Origin: CAVTND01 sp963735955
Lineage (GTDB): Bacteria; Pseudomonadota; Gammaproteobacteria; Burkholderiales; Burkholderiaceae_F
Reading direction: 5' to 3'
DNA length: 64,000 nucleotides
Assembly (NCBI GenBank): GCA_963735955.1
Contig: CAVTND010000012.1
Coordinates: 425,436 to 489,435, forward strand
A program made the translations under genes and the position numbers. The notes beneath the pieces are model-generated. The model searched no databases. It was not told where the DNA came from and was given only the letters and a program-made list of their open reading frames with translations. Shown piece by piece: positions 47,655 through 57,666 of the stretch (within the stretch, counting starts at the first letter, position 1; every line of letters begins with the position of its first letter).

Positions 47655-48564
47655 CAGGCGGGCCTTCTTGCCCTCGAGCACCTCGGGCAGCTCGGCGCGG
47701 TGGAAGCCGTCGAAGGGCGCCGAACGGTCGTGATCGATGCGTCGGGAAGAGCGGGCGTGCCGAGCGGCGCGCCGCCGTCGATCGTGCAGCGTGACGCCGG
47801 TGATGAACGCCGCCGCCGGCGACAGCAGGAAGCAGATCGCCGCGCTGACCTCGGCCTCGAGTGCCGAGGCGGCGCAGCGGCACGTGGCTTCTGCAGCTTC
47901 GGGATGAGCGGCCTTGGCCAGTCCGTCGTAGGTGTCCATGCCCGCTGGAGGCGATCCAGCCCGGCGCGACCGCGTTGACGCGCACGCCGCTGCGGCCCAT
48001 TCGAAGGCCGCCGTCTTCGTCAGGTTGCCATGCCGGCGCGCGCCGCGCCCGAGTGCGCCCATGCCCGGCATGCCGTTGCGCATGTCGGCCGTCATGTTGA
48101 CGATCGCGCCGCCGTGCGCCTGCATCGACTGCAGGAAGACCTCGCGCATCATCAGGAAGCCGCCGGTCAGGTTGTTCGCGACCACCGCCTCGAAGCCGCG
48201 TCTTGCTGATCGCCTGCAGCGGCGCCGGGAACTGGCCGCCGGCGTTGTTGACGAGGCCGTGCGACCGCGGCCGTGCTCGGCGACGACCGCGGCGACGCCG
48301 CGCCTTCACCGCCTCTTCGTCGCGGATGTCGAAGGCGCGCGTGTCGACGCGGCCGCCGTCTTCGGCGATCTCGGCGGCGACGCGGTCGAGCTTGTCCTGC
48401 GAGCGGCCGCTGATGCACCACGGTGGCGCCGAGCGAGGCCAGCTCGTGCGCGACGCAGCGGCCGATGCCGCTGCCGCCGCCGGTGACCCAGTGCAGCTGG
48501 CCGGCGAATAGGCCGGGTCGAAAGACGCTCGGTAGCGGCGAGCGGCGGCCGGCGCATCGGTCAT
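47655..48564 (-). CDS. Short-chain dehydrogenase/reductase, citronellol/citronellal dehydrogenase-like (frameshifted)
   Basis: The start MTDAPAAARRYR at 48,564 leads to LHWVTGGGSGIGRCVAHELA, the NAD(P) motif of classical SDRs, then GLVNNAGGQFPAPLQAISK and NLTGGFLMMREVFLQSMQAH. This profile resembles the SDRs called AtuB/AtuG in acyclic terpene clusters. The active-site region is broken by indels (ALGRGARRHGNLTKTAAFEW), and the exact stop near 47,655 is uncertain because its frame merges with the beta-subunit start. It would oxidise an alcohol or a hydroxyacyl-CoA. It is the first gene of the long minus-strand run and diverges from the SCP2 gene. Confidence 0.75.
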
Positions 48565-48749
48565 GAACTGAACTCCGGGGCACAACCGGCCCACCGGTCG
48601 AAGCCGTCGCTTCGGTGCCACATTAGAACGCATGGTGACGTTAACGTCAACTGATGTATCGTATACGTGATTACGAGCATTGCCGACATCCAGGTCGCAC
48701 GCTCCGGGCCGGCCCGGCCCGGTAACGCTTCGACCAGCCAGGAGTACCA

Positions 48750-49055
48750 ATGGATCTGCGAGCCTGCACCGAAACGCTGCGCAGCAAGGTCGGCGCCGAC
48801 TGCGGCCTGAACGCCACGCTGAAGTTCGACTGCGGCGCCGACGGCGTGGTCGTACATCGACGGCAAGTCGCACGCCGAACACGGTCGAGCAACGACCGAC
48901 CGCGAGGCCGACTGCACGCATCGGCATCACGCGTCGCCGAACCTGGCACGCGCTGCTCAGCGGCGAGCTCGAGCCGACGACCGGCTTCATGATGGGCAAG
49001 CTGCAAGGTCGCCGGCGACATGAGCGTGGCGCTGAAGCTGCAGCGCGTCCTCTGA
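48750..49055 (+). CDS. SCP2 sterol-carrier domain protein (frameshifted)
   Basis: The start MDLRACTETLRSKVGADCGL at 48,750 has an AGGAG site 4 nt upstream. Corrected reading gives a single SCP2 domain of about 98 residues ending GELEPTTGFMMGKL and SVALKLQRVL. Extra bases near 48,852, 48,871, 48,887, 48,897, 48,919 and 49,004 restore the family pattern when ignored. SCP2 proteins bind lipids or fatty acyl-CoA and are often found with beta-oxidation genes. Its stop overlaps the MerR start (TGATG), so the two are probably coupled. Confidence 0.82.
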
Positions 49056-49574
49056 TGCCCGATCGCAGCGTGAGTATGCGAGTCGCCGCCGACGGCGCGA
49101 CGGCCGGCCGCGGCCGGCTCTCGGGCGAGGAGCGCGACGCGCAGCGCGTCGTCGCCTCGCACCGCGACGAGCGCCAGCGCCGAGCTGTTCGGCATCACCG
49201 AGCTGTGCACGCGAGTTCGGCATCACGCTGCGCGCCATCCGCTTCTACGAAGACAAGGGCCTGCTTGCGCCGCGCCGCGTCAACGGCGCGCGCGTCTACA
49301 CGCGGCGCGACCGCGCGCGGCTCGCGCTGATCCTGCGCGGCCAAGGCGATCGGCTCGACGCTGGCCGAGATCAAGCAGTACCTCGATCTCTACGGCGACC
49401 ATGGCGAAGGGCGGGTCCAGCAGCTGAAGTACGTGATCGAGCCGCACCGACATGGCGATCGCCGAGCTCGAGCGAGAAGCGCGCCCACATCGACGCGACG
49501 CTGGCGGAGCTGCGCGTCATCAACGAAGGTGCCGCCAGCAGCTCGAGGCGCGGCGGCGAGGCAAGCAAGAGTAG
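49055..49574 (+). CDS. MerR-family transcriptional regulator, LiuR/AtuR-like position (frameshifted)
   Basis: After a charged N-terminal stretch of unclear status, the reading LFGITELC and FGITLRAIRFYEDKGLLAPR is a MerR winged helix. The following RRDRARLALILRA and LAEIKQYLDLYGDHGEGRVQ form the linker and the dimerisation helix. The likely end is RRRGKQE before TAG at 49,572. There is no clear effector-binding domain beyond the coiled coil, as in LiuR-type regulators of branched-chain degradation. It stands between the divergent carboxylase run and the plus-strand beta-oxidation genes and probably controls one or both. Confidence 0.8.
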
Positions 49575-49583
49575 GGAGCAGAC

Positions 49584-50757
49584 ATGATCGCGAATTTTCC
49601 CTCGCCGTGGATGACCGACGAACACCAGATGCTCGCCGAGCACCGCGAGCCGCGTTCTTTCGCGAGCGCTGGGTGCCGCGCGCCGCCGAGTGGCGCGAGG
49701 CCGGCATGATGGGCACCGACGCCTGGCGCGAGGCCGGCGCGCAGGGCCTGCTCTGCGCTTCGATGCCCGAGGACTACGGCGGCGGCGGCGGCGACTTCGG
49801 CCACGATGCGGTGATCCTGAACATCGAACAGGCACGCGCCAACCTGCGCGGATTTGGACGGCGGCCTGCACTCGGCATCGTCGCGCCGTACATCCTGCAC
49901 TACGGCAGCGAGGAGCAGAGGCAGCGCTGGCTGCCGAAGATGGCGACCGGCGAACTGATCAGCGCGATCGCGATGACCGAACCCGGCACCGGCAGCGACC
50001 TGCAGGGCGTGCGCACGACCGCGCGCCGCGACGGCGATCACTACGTGCTGAACGGCGCCAAGACCTTCATCACCAACGGCGCAGAACGCCAACCTGATCA
50101 TCGTCGTCTGCAAGACGCCGGCCACGGGCGCGAGCGCGGCGAAGGCGCCAAGGGCATGTCGCTGCTGATGCGTCGAGACCGAAAGCGCGGAAGGCTTCCG
50201 CCGCGGCCGCAAGCTCGACAAGATCGGCCTGAAGGCGCAGGACACCTCCGAACTCTTCTTCGACGACGTGCGCGTGCCGGTCGACAACCTGCTCGGCGGC
50301 GTCGAGGGCCAGGGCTTCTTCCAGCTGATGCAGCAGCTGCCGCAGGAGCGCCTGATCGTCGCACTGGCCGGCATCGGCGCGATGGAGCGCGCGCTCGACG
50401 AGACGCTCGCCTACACCAAGGAGCGCAAGGCCTTCGGCAAGACGATCTGGGAGCTTCCAGAACACACGCTTCAAGCTCGCCGAGGTGCAGGCCACGGTGC
50501 TCGCGGCGCGCGCGATGGTCGACGCCGCGATGGTCGCGCACCTGCAGGGCAAGCTCGGCGTCGATCGCGCCGCGCTGCTCAAGTACTGGGTCACCGAGCA
50601 GCAGTGCAAGGTGATCGACGAGTGCCTGCAGCTGTTCGGCGGCTACGGCTACATGAACGAGTACCCGATCGCCGAGCTCTACGCCGACGCGCGCGTGCAG
50701 CGCATCTACGGCGGCACGAACGAGATCATGAAGGAACTGGCCGCTCGCTCGATGTGA
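49584..50757 (+). CDS. Acyl-CoA dehydrogenase (frameshifted)
   Basis: The start MIANFPSPWMTDEHQMLAEH at 49,584 is followed by MPEDYGGGGGDFGHDAVILN, AIAMTEPGTGSDLQGVRTTA and LNGAKTFITNG (flavin and substrate loops). The C-terminus has FGGYGYMNEYPIAELYADAR and YGGTNEIMKELAARSM. The catalytic Glu is expected in the last stretch (YGGTNEI), as in medium- and long-chain enzymes. About 390 residues; indels near 49,650, 49,860, 50,090, 50,175 and 50,460. It starts the plus-strand beta-oxidation set with PhyH, thiolase and the FadJ-like fusion. Confidence 0.87.
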
Positions 50758-50767
50758 CGAGTTACCT

Positions 50768-51607
50768 ATGTTGAAGCATCTCGACCCGGCCACGCCGCTG
50801 CCGCGACTGCTCGAAGCGCTGCATGCCGACGGCTATGTGATCCTGCCGTCCCTGCTGCCCGCATCCGAGCTGTCGGCGATCAGGGCCGCCCTCGCACCTC
50901 ATCTGCAGGGGCGCCTGCCTGGCCGCAACGACTTCGAGGGTTACCGCAGCGAGCGCGTCTATGCGCTGCTCGCCAAGAGCCCGGTGTTCGCGGACCTGGT
51001 GACTCACCCGCGAGTACTCGAAGTCTGCGAGGCCGTCCTTGGCCCCAACTTCATGCTGTCGGCCTGCCTGGCGATCAATACTTATCCGGGCGAAACGGCG
51101 CAGCCGCTGCATTTCGATGACAGCTTCTATCACGTACCGCGCCCGCGTCCCGCCTATGCGATCGGTGCCTTCTGGGCGATCGATGAATTCACGGTCGACA
51201 ACGGTCCGACTGAAATCATTCCGGGCAGCCATCTCTGGGGTGACGATGCGCCGATGGGTGCCGCGTTCGAACAGAGTTTCATGCCTGGGTACGAAGGTCC
51301 GAAGCCTGACCTCCCTGGGCTCGAGCAGGTTCTGATGCCGGCGGGCTCACTGATGCTCGGCATGGGCACGCTCTGGCATCGCGGCGGCGCCAACCGCAGT
51401 GCCGCCAGCCGGCTCGTCATCACGCCGCAGTACTGTGTTGCCTGGGGACGGCAGATGGAGAGCATGCTGCTGTCGGTGCCGCCCGAGATCGTGGCCGGCT
51501 ATCCCGAACGAGTTCAGCAGCTGCTCGGTTACAGCATCCACCCGCCGTTCATGGGCCATGTGAACGGCATGCATCCGCAACGCATCCTGAAGGACCGCCA
51601 TGAGTGA
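50768..51607 (+). CDS. Phytanoyl-CoA dioxygenase (PhyH) family protein
   Basis: A 279-residue Fe(II)/2-oxoglutarate oxygenase. The HxD iron motif is in AQPLHFDDSFYHVP, the distal His in LGMGTLWHRGGANRS, and the 2-oxoglutarate Arg in AASRLVIT. The frame is clean, marking the end of the error-rich segment. PhyH proteins hydroxylate acyl-CoAs at the alpha carbon (alpha-oxidation of phytanate) but the family is broad and includes phosphonate hydroxylases such as PhnY*. The ATG lies 10 nt after the acyl-CoA dehydrogenase stop and the end overlaps the thiolase start by 8 nt, so a role on an acyl-CoA is likely. Confidence 0.83.
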   Translation: MLKHLDPATPLPRLLEALHADGYVILPSLLPASELSAIRAALAPHLQGRLPGRNDFEGYRSERVYALLAKSPVFADLVTHPRVLEVCEAVLGPNFMLSACLAINTYPGETAQPLHFDDSFYHVPRPRPAYAIGAFWAIDEFTVDNGPTEIIPGSHLWGDDAPMGAAFEQSFMPGYEGPKPDLPGLEQVLMPAGSLMLGMGTLWHRGGANRSAASRLVITPQYCVAWGRQMESMLLSVPPEIVAGYPERVQQLLGYSIHPPFMGHVNGMHPQRILKDRHE

Positions 51608-52806
51608 GGCCTACATCTACGACGCAGTGCGCACGCCGCGCGGCAAGGGCAAGAAAGACGGCAAGCTGCACCAGGCGACACCGGTCTGGCTGTTGCGCAC
51701 CTTGCTGAAGGCGCTTGAAGCGCGTACGCGGCTCGACACGGCGCTGGTCGACGATGTCGTACTCGGCTGCGTGACACCGGTCGGCGAGCAGGGTGCGGAC
51801 ATTGCCCGCACGGCAGTGCTCGATGCCGGCTGGGCACAGACCGTCGGCGGAGTCACGCAGTCGCGCTTCTGCGCCTCCGGGCTCGAGTCGGTGAATCTGG
51901 CCGCGGCCAAGGTCGCGAGCGGATTCGAAGACCTGGTGGTCGGCGGCGGAGTGGAATCGATGAGCCGCTGGACGATGGGCTCGGACGGCGGCGCCTGGTT
52001 CATGGATCCACGCGTAAATCAGGAACTGGGCTTCGTGCCGCAGGGCATCGGCGCCGACCTGATCGGCACGCTCGAGGGCTGGGGCCGCGCGGATGTCGAC
52101 ACCTTCGCCCTCGGGCTCACATCGGAAGGCGGCCGCCGCCCGCGCCGAAGGGCGGTTCGCGAAATCGATCGTGCCGGTGACGGACATCGCCGGCCTGCCG
52201 ATGCTGGCCGAAGACGAAACGATCCGCCCGAACGCCTCGCTCGATGCGATGGCCAAGCTCGAAGCCTCGTTCGCGACGATGGGCGCGATGGGCTTCGATG
52301 CGACGGCGCTGCGCAAGTACACGACGGTCGAGCGCATCGATCACATTCACCATGCCGGCAATTCCTCGGGCATCGTCGACGGCGCGGCCCTGATGCTGGT
52401 CGGCTCGAAGTCGGGCGGTGCCAGGGCCGGGCTGAAACCCCGTGCGCGCATCCGGGCGGCGGCGGTGATCGGCTCGGAACCCACGATCATGCTGACCGGG
52501 CCGACGCCCGCCTGCCGCAAGGCGCTCGCCAAGGCGGGAATGCGCGCGGCCGACATCGATCTGTTCGAGATCAACGAGGCGTTTGCCGTCGTGCCGATGA
52601 AGACCGCGCGTGACCTCGGGGTCGACCTTGACCGCGTCAATGTCAACGGTGGAGCGATCGCGATGGGGCACCCGCTCGGCGCGACCGGTTGCATGCTGCT
52701 CGGCACGCTGCTCGATGAACTCGAACGACGCAACCTTGCGACCGGGTTGGCGACGCTGTGCGTCGGCGGCGGCATGGGCATCGCCACCATCATCGAGAGG
52801 GTTTGA
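51600..52806 (+). CDS. Acetyl-CoA acetyltransferase/3-ketoacyl-CoA thiolase (one frameshift)
   Basis: About 402 residues. The start MSEAYIYDAVRTPRGKGKKD is followed by the nucleophile Cys in SRFCASGLESVN. The second half has EINEAFAVVPM, GGAIAMGHPLGATGCM with the catalytic His, and CVGGGMGIATI with the second Cys. An extra base near 52,118 shifts the frame between DTFALG and SHRKAAAARAEG. It performs the last step of beta-oxidation and pairs with the FadJ-like alpha subunit encoded 3 nt downstream, as in FadI-FadJ complexes. Confidence 0.9.
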
Positions 52807-52808
52807 GC

Positions 52809-54944
52809 ATGGCGGACGTGATTTCCATGGAGCCTGGTCGCGATGGCATTGCCGTCGCGACGATCGACCAGCCCGGCCGTTCGATGAACGTGCTCAATGC
52901 GGAACTGGAGAAGCCGCTGGCGGCGCTGGTCGAGCGCCTCGAGACCGACGCCGCGATCAAGGGCCTGGTCCTGACCTCGGGCAAGAAGGATTTCCTCGCC
53001 GGCGCCGATGTCGACCGGCTGTGGGCCATGACCACCGCGAAGGAAGCCTTCGACGAGTCGATGCGTTTCAAGGCCTTCATGCGGCGCATCGAGTTGTGCG
53101 GCAAGCCGGTGGTCGCGGCGCTTCACGGCATGTGCCTCGGCGGTGGCCTGGAAATCGCGATGGGCTGCCACTGGCGCGTGCTGGTCGACGACGGCAAGGC
53201 GAAACTCGGCCTGCCTGAGGTCAAGCTCGGCCTGCTGCCGGGCGGCGGCGGCACCCAGCGCATGCCGCGCCTGGTCGGCATGCAGCAGGCGCTGCAGTGG
53301 ATGAGCGAGGGCACCGAAGTGCGCGCCGCCCAGGCGCTTGCCAGCGGCCTGGTCAACGAGCTCGCGGCCTCGCGCGATGAAGCGCTCGCCAAGGCGCGTG
53401 CCTGGTGCCTTGCTAATCCAAAGCCGAAGCAGCCCTGGGACTCCCCGAAGTTCCGCTATCCGGGCGGCGACTCGCGCACGCCTGCCGTCGCGCAGATGTT
53501 CTCGATCGGACCCTCGATCGCCAGTGCGAGGACTTACGGCAATTACCCGGCGATCACGCACATCATGTCGTGCGTGTTCGAGGGCGGGCTCACCGACATC
53601 GATCGCGCGCTCGAGATCGAGAGCCGATATTTCGCGGCCTGCGTGATGAGCCAGGAGTCGCGCAACCTGATCGGTACGCTGTGGTACCAGCTCAATGCGA
53701 TCAAGAAAGGTCAGTCGCGCCCGACTGACGTGCCACCATCGAAGGTCCGCAAGCTCGGCATCCTTGGCGCCGGCATGATGGGAGCGGGCATCGCCTATGT
53801 GTCGGCCAGGGCCGGCATCTCCGTGGTGTTGCTCGACACCACGCAGGACGCGGCGGACCGCGGCAAGGCGTATTCGCAGAACCTGCTCGACAAGGCCGTG
53901 AAGAAGGGTCGTTCGACCGCGGACAGGCGCGACGCGCTGCTGGCAATGATCACGCCGACCACCGACTACGCGCTGCTCGCCGGCTGCGATCTGGTGATCG
54001 AGGCCGTGTTCGAGGACCGCGCGATCAAGGCCGCGGTCACCGGGAAAGCCGAGGCGGCAATCGGTGTCGACGCGGTGTACGCATCCAACACCTCTACCTT
54101 GCCGATCACGGGACTGGCGCAGGCGAGTTCGCGCCCGGCCAACTTCATCGGCCTGCACTTCTTCTCACCGGTCGACAAGATGCCCCTGGTCGAGATCATC
54201 GTCGGCGCCAGGACTTCGGCTGCGACGCTCGCGCGCGGCTTTGACTACGTGTTGCAGATCGGCAAGACGCCGATCGTCGTCAACGATTCGCGCGGTTTCT
54301 ACACGAGCCGGGTATTTGCCACGTACGTGATGGAAGGCCTGGCGATGCTGGCAGAGGGCGTGCATCCGCGCAGCATCGAAATGGCGGGTCTGCAGGCCGG
54401 GATGCCGATGCCGCCGTTGGCACTGCAGGACGAAGTGAGCCTCAGCCTCGGTGTTCACGTGGCCGATCAGACGCACAAGGACCTGGCCGCCGAAGGCAAG
54501 ACCTACACACCGCATCCGGGGGAGGCTGTTCTTCGCGCGCTGTGCGAGCGCGGTCGGGTCGGCAAGAAGGCCGGCAAGGGCTTCTATGACTGGAGCGACG
54601 ACGGCAAGCAGCTATGGCCCGGCCTGCGCGAGCTCTACCCGCTGGCGAAGGAGCAACCCGCGCAACACGAACTGATCGATCGATTGATGTTCGCGCAGGC
54701 CAACGAAGCTGCGCGCTGCATGGAAGAAGGCGTGCTGCGCTCGGTCGCCGACGCGAACATCGGCTCGATCTTCGGTTGGGGGTTCGCGCCGTTTCAGGGC
54801 GGCGCGCTGCAGTTCATCAATGCGATGGGAGCGACTCGCTTCACCGAGCGTGCACGCGAGCTCGCAAAGCGCTATGGACCGCGTTTCGAACCAGCTGCGA
54901 TCGTGCTGAAGCAGGCCAGCAAGGGAACCGGGTTCGAGGAATGA
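52809..54944 (+). CDS. Fatty acid oxidation complex alpha subunit: enoyl-CoA hydratase / 3-hydroxyacyl-CoA dehydrogenase
   Basis: A 711-residue bifunctional protein starting MADVISMEPGRDGIAVATID. The N-terminal crotonase domain has FLAGADVDRLW and GMCLGGGLEIAMGCHWRVLV with catalytic Glu in LGLPEVKLGLLPGGGG. The second domain has the NAD motif LGILGAGMMGAGIAYVSARA and substrate residues in IGLHFFSPVDKMPLVEI. Two C-terminal 3HCDH domains follow. It catalyses hydration and oxidation of enoyl-CoA and works with the upstream thiolase. The frame is intact. Confidence 0.93.
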   Translation: MADVISMEPGRDGIAVATIDQPGRSMNVLNAELEKPLAALVERLETDAAIKGLVLTSGKKDFLAGADVDRLWAMTTAKEAFDESMRFKAFMRRIELCGKPVVAALHGMCLGGGLEIAMGCHWRVLVDDGKAKLGLPEVKLGLLPGGGGTQRMPRLVGMQQALQWMSEGTEVRAAQALASGLVNELAASRDEALAKARAWCLANPKPKQPWDSPKFRYPGGDSRTPAVAQMFSIGPSIASARTYGNYPAITHIMSCVFEGGLTDIDRALEIESRYFAACVMSQESRNLIGTLWYQLNAIKKGQSRPTDVPPSKVRKLGILGAGMMGAGIAYVSARAGISVVLLDTTQDAADRGKAYSQNLLDKAVKKGRSTADRRDALLAMITPTTDYALLAGCDLVIEAVFEDRAIKAAVTGKAEAAIGVDAVYASNTSTLPITGLAQASSRPANFIGLHFFSPVDKMPLVEIIVGARTSAATLARGFDYVLQIGKTPIVVNDSRGFYTSRVFATYVMEGLAMLAEGVHPRSIEMAGLQAGMPMPPLALQDEVSLSLGVHVADQTHKDLAAEGKTYTPHPGEAVLRALCERGRVGKKAGKGFYDWSDDGKQLWPGLRELYPLAKEQPAQHELIDRLMFAQANEAARCMEEGVLRSVADANIGSIFGWGFAPFQGGALQFINAMGATRFTERARELAKRYGPRFEPAAIVLKQASKGTGFEE

Positions 54945-54954
54945 GCGCGCTGGC

Positions 54955-56765
54955 TCAGGAACCGTACATCCGCTCCACCAGCGTGCTGTGACGCTGAAGC
55001 ACCACCTTGCGCTTGACTTTCATGGTCGGCGTCAGCTCTCCGGTCTCGATGGTCAGCGAACGCTCGATGATTTCGAACTTGCGCACATTCGCAGCGCGAG
55101 CCTGCTCCTGGTTGACGGCATCGATGCAGTGCTGAATTTCGGCCAGCAGGTCCGGGTGACGGTGCAGTCCGTCGCCATTGGCCTTCAGGCCCCGGGTACT
55201 GGCGAACTGGGCAAGTGCGTCCGGCCTCAGCGTCAACAGGGCCGCCAGAAAATGGCGCCCATCGCCGCACACTACGGCGTGCTCGATCAGGGCCCGGCTC
55301 ATCAGAGCCGCCTCGATATTGGACGGTGAGATGTTCTTGCCGCCGGATGTGATCAGAAGATCCTTCTTGCGACCGGTCACGAAGAGATAACCGTCAGCGT
55401 CGATGTGGCCCAGATCGCCGCTCTGCAGCCAGCCGTCGCACAGTGTCTTCGCGGTCTCGTCCGGCTGATCCTTGTAGCCGACAAAGATGTGCGGGCCGCG
55501 CATCAGGATCTCGCCATCGTCGGCGATGTGAAGCTCAGTCCCCGGCAGGGCCCTGCCGACCGAACCCAACCGCGTCGCGCCCGGCAGGCAAAGCGAAGTC
55601 GGCCCGGTGCATTCCGACATGCCATACACCTCGTAGATCAGCAGCCCGAGCCCGGTGAAGAATTTCAGGTTCTCAGTGGAGATCGGCGCTGCGCCGGAAA
55701 TCAGCATCCTGGCCTGATCCAGTCCGATCGCCTGCTGGACCTTGCGGTGCACCAGGCGTGTGGCCAGCGCCTTCTGCAGATCGAGCGCCAACCCCGGGGC
55801 ACGCCCCTCGAGGAGTTGTGCGTGCCAGCGGCGACCGACAGCGAGTGCCCAGTGTGCGAGTCTTGCCTTGAAGCCGGTCGCGGCGGCGAGCCGCGCCTCG
55901 ATGCCCGCATGCAGCTTTTCCCACACCCGCGGCACGGCGAAGAAGATCGTCGGCCGCACTTCCTTCAGGTGATCGCCGAGGGATTCGATGCTGCGCGCAA
56001 AGTACAGCGCGAAGCCCGAGTGCACGTGGCCGCAGACCGAATTCATCTTCTCGGAGATGTGCGCCAGCGGCAAATAGGAAATCAGGCGATCGCTGTCGCA
56101 CGTGCCGACCACCTGCGGTACCAGCGCTGCCACCCACACCAGGTTGCCATGCGACAGCATCACCGCCTTGGACGGCCCGGTCGTGCCCGACGTGTAGATC
56201 AGCGTGCCGACATCTGAAGGCTTGATCGCGGCCAGCCGGCGCTCGACTTCTGCTTGATTGCGGTCGTCGCCGAGGGCGAGGAAGTCTTCCCAGGCGAGTT
56301 GCCAGGGCGCCTGCGCCGCAGTGCCGCGCATCAGCACGACCGTTTCCAGATGAGGCAAGGACGCACGCCGCGCCGTGACCTTGGCGAGTTGCACCTCGTC
56401 TTCGACCAGCAGCACGCGGCAGCGTGAATGATTGGCGATGTACTCGACTTCGGCCGTGGAATTGGTCCAGTAGATGCCGGCCGAAACACCCCGGCCATCA
56501 TCGCGGCCAGGTCCATCGTCACCCATTCGGGCCGGTTGAACCCGAGGATACAAACAGCCTCGCCCGGACGCAGGCCGAGCGCGACCAGGGCGCGCGCTGC
56601 GCGCTGCACGTTCGCCGCATACACGGACCAGGAGGTCGGTTCCCAGCCTGCTTCGCCGCGCACGAAGTAGGCCGGCCGTTGACCAAGTCGCAGCGCCGTG
56701 GCGAGCAGGCGGGCTGGTGTCGATTCGAACGGCGCGGCGCTGTCTGACTCTATCGCAGGATTCAT
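54955..56765 (-). CDS. Long-chain acyl-CoA synthetase, AMP-binding (one frameshift)
   Basis: About 603 residues starting MNPAIESDSAAPFESTPARL. The AMP-binding core motif is LIYTSGTTGPSKAVMLSHGN, followed by YEVYGMSECTGPTSLC and the GWLQSGDLGHIDADGYLFVT motif; the C-terminal lysine region is ETGELTPTMKVKRKVV. It resembles bubblegum-type (FadD15-like) very-long-chain synthetases. A frame change near 56,490 separates the first 104 residues. It activates fatty acids with ATP and CoA and is convergent with the FadJ-like gene (10 nt between stops), completing the set for beta-oxidation. Confidence 0.88.
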
Positions 56766-56959
56766 CTCGACCCTTTTCCGCGGCTGGGTGGGCGACTACG
56801 CGAGGCGGGATGCTGCGGCCTGGGACGCCACGGGTCAAGCAAAGCTAGCGGGCACTTACAGCCTGTCCGGTGCCGGTGCCGGTGCAAAGATGGTCGGATT
56901 TACCTACGATGCGGAGGTTTGGCGTTGGCGGAATCACTTTCCAGACCGGAGCAGGCAGC

Positions 56960-57664
56960 GTGACGGTATCCAAGAAAGCCGGTGTTTCCTCGTATCGCGC
57001 CGCGCTGGCGACCCGCCTCGGCCTGAGTGTGCGCGAACAGGCGGCATTGCGGCCGCTCGACACACCGCAGAAGGTCCAGGCCTTCGTTGCAAGGATTCCG
57101 AGCAACCATGAGCTGGACGGCGAGACCGTTTACTCGGTGCGTTCGGTGCTGCAGCATCGCCGGGCGCATTGTATTGAAGGAGCCTTCGTCGCCGCGCTTG
57201 CACTCTGGTTGCATGGGGAGCCGCCGCTGCTGATGCACCTGGACTGCGATGTATCCGACTACCCGCACGTGATCGCGCTCATACGCCGCGGGCGCTGCTG
57301 GGGAGCGATCTCCAAGACCAACGGCGTGCGCCTGCGCTACCGGGATCCGGTCTACCGCAGCCCGCGCGAACTGGTGATGTCGTACTTTCATGAGTACAAC
57401 AACCGGAAGGGAGAGCGCACCCTGCGCAGCTTCACCCGACCCTACGATCTGCGCCGCATCGATCCCGCCCTGTGGGCCACCGCGACAGAGGACTGCTGGT
57501 GGCTGCACGACAAGCTAGCCGCCTTGCCGCACGTTCGACTGCTGGCACCAGCCCAGCAGCGTGCCCTGTCACGCCTTGACGGATTCGAACGGCGAACGGG
57601 CAAGGAATTGCAGTATCCGCCGCCGCCGCGCCTGCGCCGTGCCAGGCCAGAACAAAGGGATTGA
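56960..57664 (+). CDS. Unknown protein with a Cys-His-Asp (transglutaminase-like) pattern
   Basis: I do not recognise a named family. I chose a GTG at 56,960 (TVSKKAGVSSYRAALA follows) because GGAG lies 9 nt upstream; an in-frame ATG at 56,870 would add 30 residues. The 234-residue protein has RRAHCIEGAFVAALAL, in which a Cys begins a helix, then DYPHVIALIRRGRCWGAISK with a His in a strand, then RDPVYRS. Cys, His and Asp in this order suggest a transglutaminase/papain-like fold. There is no signal peptide. The stop lies next to the sulfatase start, so the two are probably one transcript. Confidence 0.55.
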   Translation: MTVSKKAGVSSYRAALATRLGLSVREQAALRPLDTPQKVQAFVARIPSNHELDGETVYSVRSVLQHRRAHCIEGAFVAALALWLHGEPPLLMHLDCDVSDYPHVIALIRRGRCWGAISKTNGVRLRYRDPVYRSPRELVMSYFHEYNNRKGERTLRSFTRPYDLRRIDPALWATATEDCWWLHDKLAALPHVRLLAPAQQRALSRLDGFERRTGKELQYPPPPRLRRARPEQRD

Positions 57665-57666
57665 TT

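Noticed and set aside
41019..50757. Calling the broken genes pseudogenes
   Set aside because: Indels are dense, mostly single insertions, confined to one tract, and all motifs remain; consensus error explains this better.
50768..51607. PhyH protein as the missing PhnY* partner of the PhnZ-like enzyme
   Set aside because: It overlaps the thiolase gene and lies 34 kb away in a lipid operon, so an acyl-CoA substrate is more likely; sequence alone cannot exclude it.
52347..54158. 603-codon minus-strand frame opposite the thiolase and FadJ-like genes
   Set aside because: Antisense shadow; no start context or motifs.
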